From assembly GCF_003814515.1 (NCBI RefSeq), contig NZ_RKQJ01000001.1:558001-622000 (forward strand): a stretch of 64,000 nt of DNA, read 5' to 3'. A program made the position numbers and the translations under genes. The notes beneath the pieces were generated by a model that was not told the DNA's origin, made no database searches, and saw nothing but the letters and a program-made list of their open reading frames with translations. Below, piece after piece: positions 1-7,783 of the stretch. The stretch's first letter is position 1; each line of letters begins with the position of its first letter. The stretch comes from Salinicoccus roseus. Lineage in GTDB: Bacteria > Bacillota > Bacilli > Staphylococcales > Salinicoccaceae.

Positions 1-1
1 A

Positions 2-211
2 GGGGTCGCAAAGTCATTGCTTCAGCATGCCGAACAGGCGGCCATGCGGGCGGACCGATGGCTGCTGCTACTGGATACCGAGAAGGATGGGCCGACGAAT
101 TTCCTCTATCTGGCCGAAGGCTACAAGAGTATTGGTGAAATCCCTGCCTATTCACAAGATCCTTTTGGAGAATATAAGGATGTTACTGTCTACTACAAAC
201 ATTTGAAATGA
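2..211 (+). CDS. GNAT-family N-acetyltransferase, C-terminal fragment
   Basis: Only the last 69 codons are inside the window; the frame is open to the left edge. The fragment begins with GVAKSLLQHAEQAA, which looks like the acetyl-CoA pyrophosphate-binding loop and following helix of GNAT acetyltransferases (G-x-A/G pattern), followed by LLLLDTEKDGPTNFLYLAEGYKSIGEIP, the usual beta-strand and 'YxxxGF/Y' segment of motif B. The substrate cannot be told. It ends about 60 bases before the hairpin shared with the convergent rhodanese gene. Confidence 0.7.
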   Translation, partial: GVAKSLLQHAEQAAMRADRWLLLLDTEKDGPTNFLYLAEGYKSIGEIPAYSQDPFGEYKDVTVYYKHLK

Positions 212-272
212 TTGCGGGAAGTGACTTTGTAATCAGACAGAAGGAGCAGATATGCCGTTTCTGTCCATAAAA

Positions 273-309
273 AGAGACGATGTGGGACTAATCAGCCCAC
301 ATCGTCTCT
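273..309 (-). terminator. rho-independent terminator of the rhodanese gene
   Basis: A perfect 14-bp stem (273-286 with 296-309) is followed on the minus strand by a run of T residues. It lies just after the rhodanese stop codon and probably also limits read-through from the convergent acetyltransferase. Confidence 0.85.
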
Positions 310-322
310 TCAGTTATTTGTA

Positions 323-634
323 TCATTTACCCTGTACAGTTCTTCCTGTCCAGGCACTCATGCCGCCACGGACGTTTACTACATCGGCATCATTCTTCTT
401 GAGAATCTTGGCTGCCCGCTTGCTTCTCATGCCGGACTGGCAGATGACATAGACTTTCTTATCTTTCGGGTCATAGTTCCCCACTTCACTGAGCGGTACG
501 TTTTTGGCCCCTCTGATGTGTCCGCTGCGGAATTCGCGGGGTGTCCTTACATCCAGCAGCACCGCATTCTTATTGATTTTTTCCTCGAGCTCTGAAGTTG
601 TGACTGACGGTACACTATTAAAAAATGAAAACAT
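323..634 (-). CDS. single-domain rhodanese (sulfurtransferase)
   Basis: A 103-residue cytoplasmic protein made of one rhodanese domain. LLDVRTPREFRSGHIRGAKN is the usual N-terminal signature, and the active-site loop is CQSGMRS, with the cysteine that carries the persulfide at about residue 71. Single-domain rhodaneses move sulfane sulfur between low-molecular-weight persulfides and protein thiols. The start ATG follows AGGAGTG at good spacing. The gene stands alone with its own promoter and terminator. Two ATACCC-type palindromes flank the promoter, which suggests control by a CsoR/CstR-type persulfide-sensing repressor; in Staphylococcus aureus CstR controls rhodanese-containing genes. The regulator itself is not in the window. 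Confidence 0.9.
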   Translation of the reverse strand: MFSFFNSVPSVTTSELEEKINKNAVLLDVRTPREFRSGHIRGAKNVPLSEVGNYDPKDKKVYVICQSGMRSKRAAKILKKNDADVVNVRGGMSAWTGRTVQGK

Positions 635-703
635 TCGATCACTCCTATTTTTTATTTTGCGAACCTGAAAACATTCATCTCATATATATTCTTACCCAAT
701 AAA

Positions 704-719
704 ATACCCTTAAGGGTAT
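704..719. promoter_or_regulatory. promoter-proximal ATACCC palindrome (putative CstR/CsoR-type operator)
   Basis: A perfect 16-bp palindrome, ATACCCTTAAGGGTAT, overlaps the downstream edge of the -10 box (718-723). Binding there would block the rhodanese promoter. Confidence 0.6.
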
Positions 720-746
720 AATAGAATAATCTCTGCAAATTGTCAA
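718..746 (-). promoter_or_regulatory. sigma-A promoter of the rhodanese gene
   Basis: On the minus strand a consensus -35 TTGACA (741-746) is separated by exactly 17 bases from a -10 TATTAT (718-723). The start codon is 84 bases downstream of the -10. Confidence 0.85.
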
Positions 747-762
747 ATACCCCGTATGGTAT
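747..762. promoter_or_regulatory. promoter-distal ATACC palindrome (second putative CstR/CsoR-type operator)
   Basis: The imperfect palindrome ATACCCCGTATGGTAT directly abuts the -35 box (741-746). Its arms match the proximal site, so the promoter is bracketed by two related sites. Confidence 0.55.
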
Positions 763-937
763 TAAAGCTTGGATTGATTGTTAAAGTCCACTTAAAAATT
801 CAAGTCTGTTTTCTTTAGTGAATAAAGATTATGGGTAGATATTCTATATGTCCAACCAAATGGCATGAATCAGCACTGCCATCGAAGGCTCATTGATGCC
901 GAGACAGTATAAACTAATGAACAGGAGAGATGAAGAA

Positions 938-1777
938 ATGAGAAATGTTGAATTCCATAATGGAAACACGATGCCACAGATAGGCCTGGGTGTATTCAGG
1001 GTCGAAGATGGCGAGGAATGTAAAAATGCAGTCAAACATGCGATTGTGAGCGGCTACCGCAGCATCGATACGGCAATGATCTACAAGAATGAAAAGAGTG
1101 TCGGCGAAGGTATAAAGGAAGGCATGAAAGAAGCAGGAATCGACCGTTCTGACCTTTTCATAACTTCCAAGCTTTGGTTTGACGACTTCGGCCATGGAAA
1201 TGTCGAGAAGGCCTACGATACGTCACTCGAAAACCTGGACCTCGACTACCTCGACCTGTATCTCGTACATTGGCCGGGCACTGATGAAGAGCTCATGATC
1301 CAGACGTGGCAGGAGATGGAACACCTGTACAATAACGACCGGGTCGAGAACATCGGCGTCAGCAACTTCATGATTCCGCACCTGGACAAGCTCCTGCAGC
1401 GGACGGACGTCAAGCCTGTCATCAATCAAGTGGAGTACCACCCCTACCTTGTGCAGAATGACCTGAAGCTGTATCTGGAATCCCGGAAGATCATCATGGA
1501 ATCCTGGTCTCCGTTGATGAACGCCAAAGTGCTCAATGATGAAACCATCAACGAAATTGCTTCAGAAACCGGCAAATCCCCCGCACAGGTCATCATCCGC
1601 TGGAATATCGAAAACGGACTCGTCACCATTCCGAAGTCCGTGACACCTGAGAGAATCGAGGAGAATATAGATGTATTCGACTTCTCCCTCAGTAATGAGC
1701 AGATCAACCGGATCAATCTGCTGAACAGGGATGAACGCAATGGATCGGACCCTGCCACATTCAATGGCAAAAAGTAA
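938..1777 (+). CDS. aldo/keto reductase (AKR superfamily)
   Basis: A 279-residue NADPH-dependent oxidoreductase of the bacterial AKR5-like type, reducing carbonyls such as methylglyoxal or 2,5-diketogluconate. The catalytic tetrad is visible: Asp and Tyr in DTAMIYKNE, Lys in TSKLW, His in LVHWP. The cofactor 2'-phosphate segment is IPKSVTPERIEEN near the C-terminus. The frame is open from 893, but the ATG at 938 is chosen because AGGAG lies about 10 bases before it and the sequence from MRNVEFHNG matches the family N-terminus. Single gene with its own terminator. Confidence 0.93.
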   Translation: MRNVEFHNGNTMPQIGLGVFRVEDGEECKNAVKHAIVSGYRSIDTAMIYKNEKSVGEGIKEGMKEAGIDRSDLFITSKLWFDDFGHGNVEKAYDTSLENLDLDYLDLYLVHWPGTDEELMIQTWQEMEHLYNNDRVENIGVSNFMIPHLDKLLQRTDVKPVINQVEYHPYLVQNDLKLYLESRKIIMESWSPLMNAKVLNDETINEIASETGKSPAQVIIRWNIENGLVTIPKSVTPERIEENIDVFDFSLSNEQINRINLLNRDERNGSDPATFNGKK

Positions 1778-1821
1778 TCAGACATGCTCTCGCAATGACC
1801 ATGTGAATAAAAAGAAAAACC

Positions 1822-1857
1822 ACTCCCATAACCGGACAGCTTCCGGCATATGGGAGT
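1822..1857 (+). terminator. terminator after the aldo/keto reductase
   Basis: A 9-bp stem (1822-1830 with 1849-1857) is followed by TTTTTTATTG on the plus strand. Confidence 0.8.
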
Positions 1858-1911
1858 TTTTTATTGTCCTGTCCTCCTCTTCCCTCATTCGGATGGATAG
1901 ATAAAGTAAAA

Positions 1912-1952
1912 TCCTCTGCTTTCCGGTATCTGTCTACCCGTTCTGCAGAGGA
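1912..1952 (-). terminator. terminator of the Bcr/CflA transporter gene
   Basis: Stem TCCTCTGC/GCAGAGGA (1912-1919 with 1945-1952); on the minus strand it is followed by TTTTACTTT. It lies about 50 bases after the transporter stop codon. Confidence 0.7.
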
Positions 1953-1999
1953 CTTTCTAAATCATATGGAAGAGTGCACAATCCCTCCAAGTGTGAAAA

Positions 2000-3205
2000 T
2001 CAATCGACAGCCGGCCGCTGCCTCACAAAGCCGAGGAATATGATCAGTGCACCAATGCTGCAGAGGATGATGACGAGCCCCATGGGCCATGCCGCCTCAT
2101 CTCCTGCCATGCCGACCAGCGGTGATACAAGTGCACCGCCGATGAATGGCAGCAGCCCGAGAAATGCTGAGGCGCTGCCGGCGGACTTCTTCTGGTTCTG
2201 CATGCCGAGCGAGAAGGCGGTCGTCGACACCATGCCGACACTGGATACGACGAGCAGCAGAGCGATGAGCATCGGCAGGAGAGGAAGCTCCAGCATGACC
2301 ACTACTATGAGCAGGAGGCTGCCGACAACGGACATCGACACGCCCATCAGCAGTATCCTCACCTCATCCACTGTCGAGGAGAGTCTGCCGGCCGCCTGGG
2401 CGGCTACGATGATACCGAGGCCGTTCATCGCGAATATGAGCGAGAACTGCTGGGGTGAGACTTCATAGATGTTCTGCAGAACAAAGGGCGAACCGGCGAT
2501 GTAGGCGAACATGGCGGACATGATCAGCGCCTGGGTAAAGGCGATGCCCATGAAGACTTTATCCTTAAAAAGGTCGTCGAACGTTTTGACGACGGCAAAC
2601 ATGCTGCCCTCTGAACGGTTCGATGCCTCCAGCGTCTCCTTGAACATGAAGGAAACCGACAGGAGCAGAAGCACGCCGATGGCCGCGATGACCAGGAAGA
2701 CGACCGGCCATGAACCGAAATTGAGGATCATGCCGCCTGAAATCGGAGCAAGTATTGGTGCCGCCCCATTGACCAGCGCCAATAGTGCAAATGCCTTCGT
2801 CAGCTCTTTCCCTATATACATGTCCCGTGCCGCCGCCCGCGCGATGACGATGCCCGCTGCACCTGTAAAGCCTTGAATGAAGCGGAGCAGCACGAACACC
2901 CATATGTTAGCGGTGAAGGCACATAGTGCAGAAACCAACGCGTATATGGCAAGTGTATATAGAAGTGGCCGCTTCCGTCCCATGATGTCACTGAGCGGAC
3001 CGAATATGAGCTGTCCGGCAGCAAGACCGATCAGACAGGCCGTCAGACTCAGCTGGGCGAGCGATGCAGTGGTATTGAGGTCCGTGGCCACAATCGGCAG
3101 TGCCGGTAGATACATATCCATCGACAATGGACCGATCGCAGTCAGCAGACCAAGCAGTACGACAATCCAGACCTTCCGGGATTTTTCTTCATGATTCACG
3201 TTCAT
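2000..3205 (-). CDS. Bcr/CflA-family MFS multidrug exporter
   Basis: A 401-residue, 12-helix major facilitator protein of the DHA1 type. The first helix contains GPLSMDMYLPALP, the hallmark of the Bcr/CflA subfamily (bicyclomycin and chloramphenicol exporters). The loop between helices 2 and 3 has GPLSDIMGRKRPLL (motif A). It should sit in the membrane and expel drugs in exchange for protons; the actual substrate cannot be read from sequence. The start ATG follows AGAGGTG. It is a single gene between two terminators or gaps, with no linked regulator. Confidence 0.9.
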   Translation of the reverse strand: MNVNHEEKSRKVWIVVLLGLLTAIGPLSMDMYLPALPIVATDLNTTASLAQLSLTACLIGLAAGQLIFGPLSDIMGRKRPLLYTLAIYALVSALCAFTANIWVFVLLRFIQGFTGAAGIVIARAAARDMYIGKELTKAFALLALVNGAAPILAPISGGMILNFGSWPVVFLVIAAIGVLLLLSVSFMFKETLEASNRSEGSMFAVVKTFDDLFKDKVFMGIAFTQALIMSAMFAYIAGSPFVLQNIYEVSPQQFSLIFAMNGLGIIVAAQAAGRLSSTVDEVRILLMGVSMSVVGSLLLIVVVMLELPLLPMLIALLLVVSSVGMVSTTAFSLGMQNQKKSAGSASAFLGLLPFIGGALVSPLVGMAGDEAAWPMGLVIILCSIGALIIFLGFVRQRPAVD

Positions 3206-3312
3206 GGGACACCTCTTCTTATATCATATTTCTGATGATTAAACGCCCGCTTATCATTGGCCAAGAAACAGGCCGCAATTGAACATTCAAAAAGGTATTG
3301 AAACATTAGATA

Positions 3313-3732
3313 TCATTCTTCAAATTCTATGTCGTCGTATGCATGAGTCCAATGATAAGGTTGAAGTGCTTCCAAAGTTTTGAATTCAATGTTGTCATGA
3401 TAGTTGCTTGTCACCGCAACCTTAACCCCTCTGCCCCAATAAAGTAGACGTTCCTGACATGTACCGCATGCTGTCAGTATTTTAAATGCGCTACTTTCAT
3501 CATACCTGACCAGACATAAGGAGTGTGTGATAACTTCTTCCTCTTTATGTGCCTCCAGTATCGAACCTGTTTCAATGCAAAGTTCTGTAGAAGCATTAAT
3601 GACTTCTGGTGCTACGGAAGTATAAATTTTCCCTGATTTTGTGTGCATAGCCGCGGCTCCGCCCCAACCTTTTGGATATCTATTTTCTATCAACTCTTTT
3701 GCTTCTTCAAATAAAAGCTGCTCTATACTCAT
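3313..3732 (-). CDS. cytidine/blasticidin deaminase-like zinc protein
   Basis: A protein of about 139 residues with the zinc-binding pattern of the cytidine deaminase family: ELCIETG supplies the first Cys and the catalytic Glu, and TACGTCQERL supplies the second Cys pair (CxxC). It is closer in feel to blasticidin-S-deaminase-like proteins than to housekeeping Cdd, since the usual PCG before the Cys pair is ACG. The frame extends to a GTG at 3741, but the ATG at 3732 has better spacing (8 bases) from GAGAGGG. The substrate, a nucleoside or a nucleoside antibiotic, is unknown. Confidence 0.75.
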   Translation of the reverse strand: MSIEQLLFEEAKELIENRYPKGWGGAAAMHTKSGKIYTSVAPEVINASTELCIETGSILEAHKEEEVITHSLCLVRYDESSAFKILTACGTCQERLLYWGRGVKVAVTSNYHDNIEFKTLEALQPYHWTHAYDDIEFEE

Positions 3733-3869
3733 TTCATTCACCCTCTCAATTATTTAATATGAGGATTGCGCTTATAGCATGGGTTGGACATCTTTTCCTC
3801 CCATACCATTCGTCTCCCCATCGGCACAAATCGTTGTTCTTTCAACTATACAAATGTTCTCCTGCTATA

Positions 3870-4307
3870 CTAATCTTCAAACATCACACCCGGACATCTC
3901 TTTTTGATTTCGCCAAGGAAATTCTTTTTATATTGAGGTGAAATTTTGATGCTTCCAAAAAATGTATACTGATTGAAAATCTCAAGCGCATCCCTCGATG
4001 ACAATATTCTATGTCCTGATAAAACTTTATCTGTAGAGGTTATTCTTGTGATACTTTTATATGGAATCCGGCTCCTGAATGGACCCCCTTTTATCAATAA
4101 GTAGTCATCCAAGAAGACATACTCGACTGAAAAAGTCATCCATAGGATGAGACTTGCCACCAAAAGGAATATAGACGCACATATGAGGATCGCCAGGAAT
4201 GGTGCGTCCTCCAGTAATAGTGGTAAAAACGAGACCAGTCCAATAATCAGTATTACAATCAATATAAAGCCAATATAAAATGCATCAACTTTTGACCGAA
4301 AAACCAC
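3870..4307 (-). CDS. PH-domain membrane protein (YyaB-like)
   Basis: A 145-residue protein with two hydrophobic helices at about residues 10-32 and 36-58, then a small beta-rich domain starting VEYVFLDDYLLIKGGPFRSRIPY, typical of the bacterial PH domain formerly called DUF1200. The domain would face the cytoplasm. The start is GTG, 8 bases after AAGGAGG. It follows argS on the same strand with about 50 bases between them, so it may be cotranscribed behind the T-box. No function is known for such proteins. Confidence 0.75.
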   Translation of the reverse strand: MVFRSKVDAFYIGFILIVILIIGLVSFLPLLLEDAPFLAILICASIFLLVASLILWMTFSVEYVFLDDYLLIKGGPFRSRIPYKSITRITSTDKVLSGHRILSSRDALEIFNQYTFFGSIKISPQYKKNFLGEIKKRCPGVMFED

Positions 4308-4356
4308 AACTCTTCCTCCTTTTATATGTCTTCAATCACATATACAACTTAAAGTG

Positions 4357-6015
4357 CTACATTTCATCCACTACCTCCATGCCCAGAACAGACATAGCAT
4401 CTTTTATTATTTTTGAAATTTGCTCCAGGAGGATCAGTTTCGAATGCTCGTTCCCGCTCCCTATGATTCGCTCTTTACCATAGTACGCATTGAACAGCCT
4501 GCATAACTGCAAAGTATATCTGCAGATGACGGAAGGAGCATAGCGGTCTGCCGCCTCGACCAATACGTCTTCATATCTTGCCATATGTTTGAGCAAAGGC
4601 CACATGGCATCATCAAAAGTCATTGCAGCCTCAGAATCGAGTTCGCTTTTTCTTAAGATTGAATGGATCCGGGAATTGGTATACATGACATAGACGGCAG
4701 TTTCACCATCGAATTTGAGCATATCTTCAATATTAAAATCATAGCTGTTCATCCTGTCATTCTTAAGGTCATGAAACTTGATCGCACTGACTGCGATTTT
4801 TTCCGCCACAACTTCCTTATCCTGCAGTTCCGGATTTTTTTCATCTATGACAAACATAGCTTCTTTCTTTACATCCTCTATGATTTCTTCAAGTAATATG
4901 ACTTCGCCCTTTCTTGTGGACATTTTCTTGCCATCTTTCAAAATGAGTCCAAACGGAATATGTCTGATCTCCGGTTTCAAGTCGAGCAACTCGCCCAGTT
5001 GGGACAGCTGCTCGAAATGTACAGACTGCTCCTGACCTACAACGTATAGAATCTTATCTGGATAGAATATATCAGTTCTATAGAGCATCGCTGCAATATC
5101 TCTTGTGATATAAAGGGAAGCTCCGTCCTTCTTTTTGATTAATGCCGGCGGCACATGTTCCAAGCGTACAATGTATGCCTCGTCATCATATTCCAACAGA
5201 TTTTGCTTCTCCAAAAGGATGCTGGCTGCTTCAAGCTTATCATTGTAGAAAGATTCCCCCTGTATGTAGTCGAAAGAAATATCCAGTTGATCATAAAGCT
5301 TCTGGAAAGCCTCCAATGAAACTGTTCTGAACCATTCCCATAAATCGAGGTATTCCCTATCCCCTCTCTCAAGTTTGCTGAATGCATCTCTTGCTTCCTG
5401 ATTCAACGATGGATTTTTATCCGCTTCTTTATGGAAACGTGTATACAGTGCGAAGAGTTCTTGTATGGGATTGGCTTCAACCTTTTGAGCATCCCCCCAC
5501 TTACTGTAGGCGACAATGAGTTTTCCGAATTGAGTCCCCCAGTCGCCCATATGGTTAATCCCAATAACTGCAGCACCATTTTTCTTGAGCAGCCTTGAAA
5601 GGGAGTCACCGAGTATCGTCGCTCTCAGGTGCCCCATGGAAAAAGGTTTGGCGATGTTCGGGCTGGAAAAATCCATGACATAGGATTGACCCTCCAGATA
5701 GGATGTATCTCCAAATTTCTCTCCAAGGACGGTATCCATAATAAAGGTACTGCCCATATTCTTGTCGATGTAGAAGTTGATATAGCCATTGATGACCTCT
5801 ACTGATGAAACCAGCTCACTTTGGAATTTCATGGAGATATCTTCAGCAATCAGTTTGGGCGACTTTCTGAATAACGGTGCCAATGTGAATGTCGGAAATG
5901 ACAAATCCCCATATTCTTCGTTTGAAGGGATTTCTAGAATTTTAATAACCTCTTCCATACTCAAATGACCTTCCAACACTTTATGCAAATCTTCAGCAAT
6001 TCTATTCTTCAGCAT
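4357..6015 (-). CDS. argS: arginyl-tRNA synthetase (T-box-controlled form)
   Basis: A class I synthetase of 552 residues that charges tRNA-Arg. The HIGH-type motif is seen in SPNIAKPFSMGHLRATILGDS (read as FSMGHLR) and the KMSKS-type motif in KKMSTRKGEV. The C-terminal anticodon-binding domain ends in the usual short tail. The ATG at 6015 follows AGGGGGA; the open frame upstream to 6150 only runs through the T-box leader and is not coding. The N-terminus (MLKNRIAEDLHKVL) differs from the ordinary staphylococcal ArgRS as I remember it, so this may be a second, inducible copy. Confidence 0.92.
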   Translation of the reverse strand: MLKNRIAEDLHKVLEGHLSMEEVIKILEIPSNEEYGDLSFPTFTLAPLFRKSPKLIAEDISMKFQSELVSSVEVINGYINFYIDKNMGSTFIMDTVLGEKFGDTSYLEGQSYVMDFSSPNIAKPFSMGHLRATILGDSLSRLLKKNGAAVIGINHMGDWGTQFGKLIVAYSKWGDAQKVEANPIQELFALYTRFHKEADKNPSLNQEARDAFSKLERGDREYLDLWEWFRTVSLEAFQKLYDQLDISFDYIQGESFYNDKLEAASILLEKQNLLEYDDEAYIVRLEHVPPALIKKKDGASLYITRDIAAMLYRTDIFYPDKILYVVGQEQSVHFEQLSQLGELLDLKPEIRHIPFGLILKDGKKMSTRKGEVILLEEIIEDVKKEAMFVIDEKNPELQDKEVVAEKIAVSAIKFHDLKNDRMNSYDFNIEDMLKFDGETAVYVMYTNSRIHSILRKSELDSEAAMTFDDAMWPLLKHMARYEDVLVEAADRYAPSVICRYTLQLCRLFNAYYGKERIIGSGNEHSKLILLEQISKIIKDAMSVLGMEVVDEM

Positions 6016-6027
6016 ATGATTCCCCCT

Positions 6028-6225
6028 AAAAATAAAAATAACCCACCTCCATATAGAGGTGAGTTGCTCACGGTACCACTCCAAATATACTCTCATTGAT
6101 AACGGTGTTGCCACCAGATGAACGTAATGCGTTTCGTCCACTTCCCCCATCCGGCTTCCACCACCCCGGATTCGCTGAAGAATTCCATGAACTACTTTTT
6201 TACTGAATTATTCAATTATGTATAT
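6028..6225 (-). promoter_or_regulatory. T-box riboswitch leader of argS
   Basis: On the minus strand the leader has the conserved T-box GGAGTGGTACCGTGAGC around 6067-6083, preceded by a Stem I with the AG-bulge, the apical GGTGG loop and an ATCCGG/CCGGAT helix. It ends in a terminator stem (6041-6049 with 6056-6064) followed by ATTTTTATTTTT. The best specifier codon is CGC (6129-6131 on the plus strand), followed by A, which is an arginine codon; this assignment rests on a hand-drawn fold. Uncharged tRNA-Arg would favour the antiterminator and switch argS on. Confidence 0.88.
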
Positions 6226-6258
6226 TATAGCTAACATCTAAATTTTTTCAATAGTTAA

Positions 6259-6345
6259 TTAATATAACAGTGGAGTAGAGTCTTCTCTCCTCCACAGCAA
6301 ATATCTACTCGTCCCCGTCCCGCAAATTTTGCATGATGGATTCAT
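6259..6345 (-). CDS. possible 28-residue protein with a CxxC motif
   Basis: A short frame, MNPSCKICGTGTSRYLLWRR and eight more residues, starts 18 bases after the MFS stop codon. Its ATG has a strong upstream GGAGAGGGG. The CKICG pattern looks like the start of a zinc-ribbon domain, as at the N-terminus of some methyltransferases, so it could be a gene remnant. A hairpin (6270-6275 with 6290-6295) lies inside its last third. No function can be given. Confidence 0.3.
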   Translation of the reverse strand: MNPSCKICGTGTSRYLLWRREDSTPLLY

Positions 6346-6362
6346 AAACCCCTCTCCTTGAA

Positions 6363-7616
6363 TCATTGTCGATTTCTCTGTGGTTTTTTCGACAGCAGTG
6401 CACTGATGATACCGATGACCGGGAAGACGACCATCAGCGTGAGGATGAATGTATAACTGCCGAACATATCGTATCCAAGGCCGAACGGCAATGGGCCGAG
6501 TGAAGAGCCGATGACGACCATTGTAGAACCGACACCATTGATGCTTCCCACGTAGCGTCTGCCGAAATAGTTGGACCAGACGACATTCGTCCCGATCCGT
6601 TCGAGTCCGTTCGACATTCCCCATATGACACCGAAGAGTATCGCGAGCGCATAGGTGGTCACGTTATTGAGGAAAAGCAGGAGAATGATTTCAATGAGGA
6701 ATATCATGACCAGGATGTAGTTGGTCCTGATCCGGTCGGTAATGAGGCCTGAAACGAAGGACATCGGAATTCCGACCATGGCCATCAGGCTGAGCACCAT
6801 AGCGGAAGCCCCCATTTCAAGCCCGTTCTCCTTGAAGATGGAGACGATGTGGAAGGTGATGCCCGTATTGACCATCGATGGTATGCCGACGCATATGAGC
6901 AGTGTCCAGAATGACAGGGTACGGCTCGCTTCCTTCAGAGTCCAGCTGTCCTCAAGGACGTGGATGTCGCCGCCCTCATTTTCTTCATCGCTGCTTATAT
7001 TTAGACGCAGTCCATCCGGTGACAGCCCCATTTCCTCCGGTGTATTCCGGATGAAAATCCAGGCGATCGGCACGAAGATCAGGAGCAGCGCAAAGCCCCA
7101 GAACTGCCATGCGAACCGCCATCCCCATTCCGATATGAGCCAGACATTGATGATCGGGAACAGCATCGCACTGGAGAAGCTCCCGAGCATCATCAGACTG
7201 AACGCCAGTCCCCGCTTCCGGATGAACCATTGGGGGACGAGCGTATTCGGAATCAGTGTCATGCTGCCCTGTCCGAAAAGGCGGATGAAGAAGAAGCCGA
7301 TGGCCAGCATGAACATATTCTGCACGAAGCTGTTGAAGAAGGTCGCAAGAGCAAGCACGATGGCTGCGATGATCATCATCTTCTTCTGGCCGAACCGGTC
7401 GATGAAGTTGCCCACCCCGATCATGACGAATCCGGCGACCAGTGTCGCAAAGGAATAGAGGCTCGACACTTCCGTGCGGCTCCATCCAAACTCTTTTATG
7501 TATTCATCGATGAAGGCGGCATTCGAATAGGTCTGTCCCGGTCCCGAGAAGAAGACGGCCAGTCCGCATACCGCCACGATCACCCAACCATAATAGAAAT
7601 TGTTTTTATTTTTCAT
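6363..7616 (-). CDS. MFS transporter, oxalate/formate antiporter (OFA)-like
   Basis: A 417-residue, 12-helix major facilitator carrier. FYYGWVIVAVCGLAVFFSGPGQT at the start and FGWSRTEVSSLYSFATL after helix 1 are typical of the OFA/monocarboxylate branch, which moves small organic anions. A central hydrophilic loop (about residues 195-220, DEENEGGDIHVLEDS) divides the two halves. The frame is open to a TTG at 7643, but the ATG at 7616 starts the family-like MKNKNNFYYGW. It is not obviously in an operon with neighbours. The substrate is unknown. Confidence 0.85.
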   Translation of the reverse strand: MKNKNNFYYGWVIVAVCGLAVFFSGPGQTYSNAAFIDEYIKEFGWSRTEVSSLYSFATLVAGFVMIGVGNFIDRFGQKKMMIIAAIVLALATFFNSFVQNMFMLAIGFFFIRLFGQGSMTLIPNTLVPQWFIRKRGLAFSLMMLGSFSSAMLFPIINVWLISEWGWRFAWQFWGFALLLIFVPIAWIFIRNTPEEMGLSPDGLRLNISSDEENEGGDIHVLEDSWTLKEASRTLSFWTLLICVGIPSMVNTGITFHIVSIFKENGLEMGASAMVLSLMAMVGIPMSFVSGLITDRIRTNYILVMIFLIEIILLLFLNNVTTYALAILFGVIWGMSNGLERIGTNVVWSNYFGRRYVGSINGVGSTMVVIGSSLGPLPFGLGYDMFGSYTFILTLMVVFPVIGIISALLSKKPQRNRQ

Positions 7617-7721
7617 TTCGGCGTCACATCCATTTAGAGTCAAAGATTATGATGCAACCGGAAATAGGCAGTTATATACTGCAGCCGGTTTTCCCTAGAA
7701 TAAATGATTCATCTCCATAAA

Positions 7722-7756
7722 AGAAGCCCCAAAGCTGATTTGGTTCAACTTTGGGG
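7722..7756 (-). terminator. terminator of the nucleoside-salvage operon
   Basis: Stem CCCCAAAG/CTTTGGGG (7727-7734 with 7749-7756); the minus-strand tail reads CTTCTTTTATGG. It lies 28 bases after the ribokinase stop codon. Confidence 0.75.
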
Positions 7757-7783
7757 GATGCGGCGCCTTCAGGCGGCCGTTCA

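Noticed and set aside
826-860. GTTTTC...GGGTAG as a sigma-B promoter for the aldo/keto reductase
   Set aside because: The spacer is 19 bases, too long for sigma-B, and the -10 match is poor.
6016-6150. 45-codon N-terminal extension of argS
   Set aside because: It translates the T-box leader and terminator; the proper ATG with RBS is at 6015.
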